From an uncultured Oscillospiraceae bacterium (GTDB taxonomy: Bacteria; Bacillota; Clostridia; Oscillospirales; Oscillospiraceae): DNA of 9,464 nt. Below, piece after piece: positions 7,119-9,464 of the stretch. The notes beneath the pieces are model-generated. The model saw only the letters and a program-made list of their open reading frames with translations, was not told where the DNA came from and made no database searches. The stretch spans positions 1 through 9,464 of the forward strand of contig CAKTXO010000050.1 of the NCBI GenBank assembly GCA_934630985.1, given 5' to 3'. Position 1 is the first letter of the stretch; each line of letters starts with the position of its first letter. The position numbers and the translations under genes were made by a program.

Positions 7119-7147
7119 AGGATAGCACAAAGCCCAGCTTGTGTAAG
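7119..7147 (-). promoter_or_regulatory. Probable promoter of the small ORF-ATPase operon
   Basis: The minus strand has CTTACA (-35, 4/6), a 17-base spacer and TATCCT (-10, 4/6), with TGC immediately before the -10 as an extended element. It would start a transcript roughly 100 bases upstream of the small ORF, including the leader stem. Confidence 0.42.
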
Positions 7148-7232
7148 GAGGGTGACTTATAACGACATCTTTTTCAACGATAATATGTAAAAATACTACT
7201 TTGGGAGGATTCCATTTTTTCCCGCCTTAGGC

Positions 7233-7238
7233 TACAAT
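7233..7238 (+). promoter_or_regulatory. Possible -10 element of the LuxR-like regulator
   Basis: TACAAT (5/6 match to TATAAT) lies 65 bases upstream of the proposed TTG start. No good -35 is found at 16-18 bases, so this promoter would be weak or activator-dependent, if real. Confidence 0.28.
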
Positions 7239-7290
7239 AGGGTAAAATGAGCGGTGGAATGCGCTGAGATATTTGGACATAGGGGAAAGC

Positions 7291-7299
7291 AGGTGGAGG
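7291..7299 (+). promoter_or_regulatory. Ribosome binding site deciding a TTG start
   Basis: AGGTGGAGG lies directly before TTG at 7303. The GGAGG part leaves only three bases to the start, while AGGTGG leaves six. The only other in-frame candidate, TTG at 7273, lacks a comparable upstream site, and the frame is closed by TAA at 7243-7245; no in-frame ATG lies between. Confidence 0.55.
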
Positions 7300-7302
7300 A
7301 TT

Positions 7303-9464
7303 TTGAGAAAAAAGATTGTCATTCGGCCTCTGATTCGGGAAAAATTCCAGGAATTTCTCCAAGGACAGCGGATTTTGTTCTTCAGCGCCCCCTGCGGCTT
7401 CGGAAAAACCACGGTGGCGGAAGTCCTGCTTTCCGGTCGTTCGGTGCTCCGGCGCAGTGGGGAGGAGGAGAACCCCATCCCCGAAAAAGGAGACTGGAAT
7501 ATCCTCCTGGTGGATGATTTTCAGCGGATGCCGGAAGAAAATGTCCTGGCACTGTGCCAGTATATCCGGAGCGCCCCTGACCGCCGATTCGTGTTTCTGT
7601 CCCGGGGGACGCCTCCCGGGTGCATGATGGCCTTTCAGTACGCGGGAATCATGGGTGTGATCTCCGCGCGGGAAATGCTCTTTGACGAAGAGGACATCCA
7701 GACCCTGTTCCGGCTTTACGATGTGCCGGTGACGAGAAGCGAGGTTTCCGGCATTTTGAAGGAGTCCATCGGCTATGCCCTGGGGGTGGCCATCACCGTC
7801 CGGCTCATGGCCTCCGGCAAACCCTTCGGGCCGGAGCTGGTGAAGGACGCTTTTCAGGAGGTCTACCGGTATTTTGAGGCGGCGATCTTCATGCCCCTGG
7901 ATCTGACCATCCGTCGGTTTTTGCTGGAGCTTGCCCCCTTCGAAACCGTGAACCTGGAAATGGCCAAAATGGTCAGCGGCGACGTCCGGGCAGGACAAAT
8001 GCTGGACTGGATTCGGAACAATTCCTCCATGCTCCTGGAGGAAGGGGGACAGCTCCGCTTCTGGCCTCAGTACCGGAACTTCCTTCAGTGGGAGATGAAA
8101 AAAACCTTCCCGGACGGCAGGGTCAGGGCTCTGCTCAGCCGGGGCGGATTGTACTATGAACTGAACGAGGATTATCCCCATGCCCTGGAATGCTACCGGG
8201 ACGCCGGGGATCACAGCAAGGTCTCGGAGATTCTGGTGCGCAACTCGGAGCTCCATCCGGGCATGGGTCACTATGGAGAGATGGAAAAATACTACCGCAG
8301 TCTGCCGGAGGCGGAGATTCTGGAATCTCCGGCTCTGATGCAGGGCATGTGTATGCTCTGCGCCCTGGCGGTGGATTACCCCGGCTCTGACCGGTGGTAT
8401 GAGGAGCTGAAGCGCTTCGCCCAGAAGCGGGAGCCCAAGGATGCCGCCGCCCGGCAGGCCCGGAGCCGTCTGGCCTGGCTGGACATTTCCCTGCCCCAGC
8501 GGGGGGTGGAGGGACTGACGGAGACCATTCCGGCGGTGGTTCGGCTGATGACCAATAAGGAGATCAGCCTGCCGCCCTTCTCCGTCACCAGCACCCTGCC
8601 CAGTATTATGAACGGCGGCAAGGACTTTTCTCCCTGGAGCAAAAAGGACGATCTGCTCTATAACACCGTCCGCCTGCCGGTGAAGAAGCTTCTGGGGGCG
8701 GACGGCATCGGCCTTCCGGACTGCGCCCTCACCGAGAGCAAGTTCGAAAAGGGCGAGGATATTTCCCAGCGGCTTCTGACGGTGGTCTCCCGGATGCGGG
8801 AGATTCAGCAGTACGGCACGCCGGACATCGAGTTTGCCGCCTGCGGCCTGCTGGTGCGCAATTACGTTGAGCAGGGGCGGCTGGAAAACGCCCGGCGAAC
8901 CCTGGAGCTTCTTCGGCAGCAGTTTGTGGAGCGAAGGGAAAATCGGTTCCTTCCCAATCTGGACGCCATGCTCTGCCGGGTGGATCTTCACGGAGGAAAT
9001 CTGGACAGGGCAGACGAATGGTATCGGGAGAAGGCTCCCAGAGATCCGGTGCACCTGAATGTGCTCAAACGCTATCAATATCTGACCCAGGCCATGGTGG
9101 AGCTGGCGGACGACGACCCGGAGGGGGCGCTGCTGACCCTGGCTCCCCTGGAAAGCTACTGCGCCGCTTGCGGCCGGTATATCGACAGCATTCACCTGAA
9201 TGTGCTTTCCGCTTTGGCGCTGTACCGTCTGCGCGACGGGCAGTGGAAGGAAAAGCTGAGCCGGGCGCTGGATACCGCCCTGAGCTTCCACTTCATCCGC
9301 ACAATCAGCGTTTACGGCGGGGCGGTGCTGCCCCTTCTGAATCAGCTGGACTGGAAGGAGGATGAGGCCTTCCGGAAGCGGCTTCTGGCCCAGACCCGGA
9401 AGCAGGCGACGGCCACGCCCCTGTTCTTGCAGCCCAGGCTTTCGCCCAACGACGATCTCACCGC
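7303..9464 (+). CDS. MalT-like LuxR-family STAND transcriptional regulator (C-terminus beyond window)
   Basis: The open frame runs off the right edge with 720 visible residues, starting from TTG as fMRKKIVIRPLIREKF. Residues 28-37 (SAPCGFGKTT) form the Walker A loop of MalT-type regulators, ILLVDD at 67-72 is Walker B, and FVFLSRGTPP shortly after matches the sensor motif following it. Beyond about residue 250 the protein is helical with TPR-like pairs such as YYELNEDYPHALECYRDAG. Near 432-445 it has MNGGKDFSPWSKKD, a motif I recall from gut Clostridia regulators of this group. The last visible residues, LSPNDDLTA, look like the lead-in to the LuxR helix-turn-helix, which lies outside the window. 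Family role: ATP-dependent, ligand-activated DNA-binding activator. Inducer and targets are unknown; it is divergent from the ATPase operon with 288 bp between, so control of that operon is possible but unproven. The Walker A to B spacing is unusually short. Confidence 0.92.
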   Translation, partial: MRKKIVIRPLIREKFQEFLQGQRILFFSAPCGFGKTTVAEVLLSGRSVLRRSGEEENPIPEKGDWNILLVDDFQRMPEENVLALCQYIRSAPDRRFVFLSRGTPPGCMMAFQYAGIMGVISAREMLFDEEDIQTLFRLYDVPVTRSEVSGILKESIGYALGVAITVRLMASGKPFGPELVKDAFQEVYRYFEAAIFMPLDLTIRRFLLELAPFETVNLEMAKMVSGDVRAGQMLDWIRNNSSMLLEEGGQLRFWPQYRNFLQWEMKKTFPDGRVRALLSRGGLYYELNEDYPHALECYRDAGDHSKVSEILVRNSELHPGMGHYGEMEKYYRSLPEAEILESPALMQGMCMLCALAVDYPGSDRWYEELKRFAQKREPKDAAARQARSRLAWLDISLPQRGVEGLTETIPAVVRLMTNKEISLPPFSVTSTLPSIMNGGKDFSPWSKKDDLLYNTVRLPVKKLLGADGIGLPDCALTESKFEKGEDISQRLLTVVSRMREIQQYGTPDIEFAACGLLVRNYVEQGRLENARRTLELLRQQFVERRENRFLPNLDAMLCRVDLHGGNLDRADEWYREKAPRDPVHLNVLKRYQYLTQAMVELADDDPEGALLTLAPLESYCAACGRYIDSIHLNVLSALALYRLRDGQWKEKLSRALDTALSFHFIRTISVYGGAVLPLLNQLDWKEDEAFRKRLLAQTRKQATATPLFLQPRLSPNDDLT

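Noticed and set aside
7075..7120. GCAG/CTGC hairpin followed by CTTTTTCC on the plus strand as a terminator
   Set aside because: The stem is only four base pairs and no plus-strand gene ends there; the bases are better explained by the leader stem on the other strand.
7254..7517. An 87-codon plus-strand frame starting with ATG near the regulator start
   Set aside because: It overlaps the regulator in another frame, lacks a well-spaced ribosome binding site and has no recognisable content, whereas the regulator frame carries the Walker motifs.
7174..9291. A 705-codon open frame on the strand opposite the LuxR-like regulator
   Set aside because: It is an antisense shadow of a gene with clear Walker motifs and TPR-like helices. 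Its product is low-complexity (His/Gln/Pro/Leu-rich) without recognisable domains, as expected from strong GC bias at third positions.

Overview
The window looks like chromosomal DNA from a GC-rich gut Clostridia, most likely Oscillospiraceae/Ruminococcaceae. This is inferred from the gene types (a BspA-like leucine-rich surface protein, a MalT-like LuxR regulator with the MNGGKDF motif, a CtpE-like P-type ATPase), Gram-positive style ribosome binding sites and short palindromic intergenic repeats. No rRNA or other phylogenetic marker is present, so the assignment is tentative.

Layout, left to right. Positions 1-4009 (minus strand) hold the N-terminal 1336 residues of a very large secreted protein that runs off the left edge. 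It has a signal peptide, a Thr/Glu/Pro-rich stalk, about 24 leucine-rich repeats of 23 residues (69 bp at DNA level), three cysteine-pair repeats, then Ig-like and unassigned beta-rich modules. Positions 4010-4396 are non-coding. They hold a likely promoter for the surface protein, two identical 42-bp palindromic repeats spaced 75 bp apart, and an 8-bp inverted repeat just downstream of the ATPase. Positions 4397-6829 (minus) encode a complete 810-residue P-type cation ATPase of the CtpE/Exp7 type. Just upstream of it, 6862-7014 (minus) encodes a 50-residue single-pass membrane protein with its own strong ribosome binding site, very probably in the same operon. Positions 7015-7302 are a divergent intergenic region with a promoter and a structured leader for the ATPase operon. 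Positions 7303-9464 (plus) encode a MalT-like STAND regulator, cut by the right edge just where the LuxR DNA-binding domain should begin.

How they may work together: the small membrane protein and the ATPase probably form one functional unit in cation (possibly Ca2+) transport, with the small protein a candidate pump regulator. The divergent regulator could control that operon, itself or a gene outside the window; the sequence does not decide. The surface protein looks like an independent unit for adhesion or host/biofilm contact. There is no sign of phage, insertion sequence, CRISPR, tRNA or rRNA here. The most novel points are the 50-residue ATPase partner, the paired palindromes, the unusually short nucleotide-binding domain of the regulator, and the leader stem before the small ORF.
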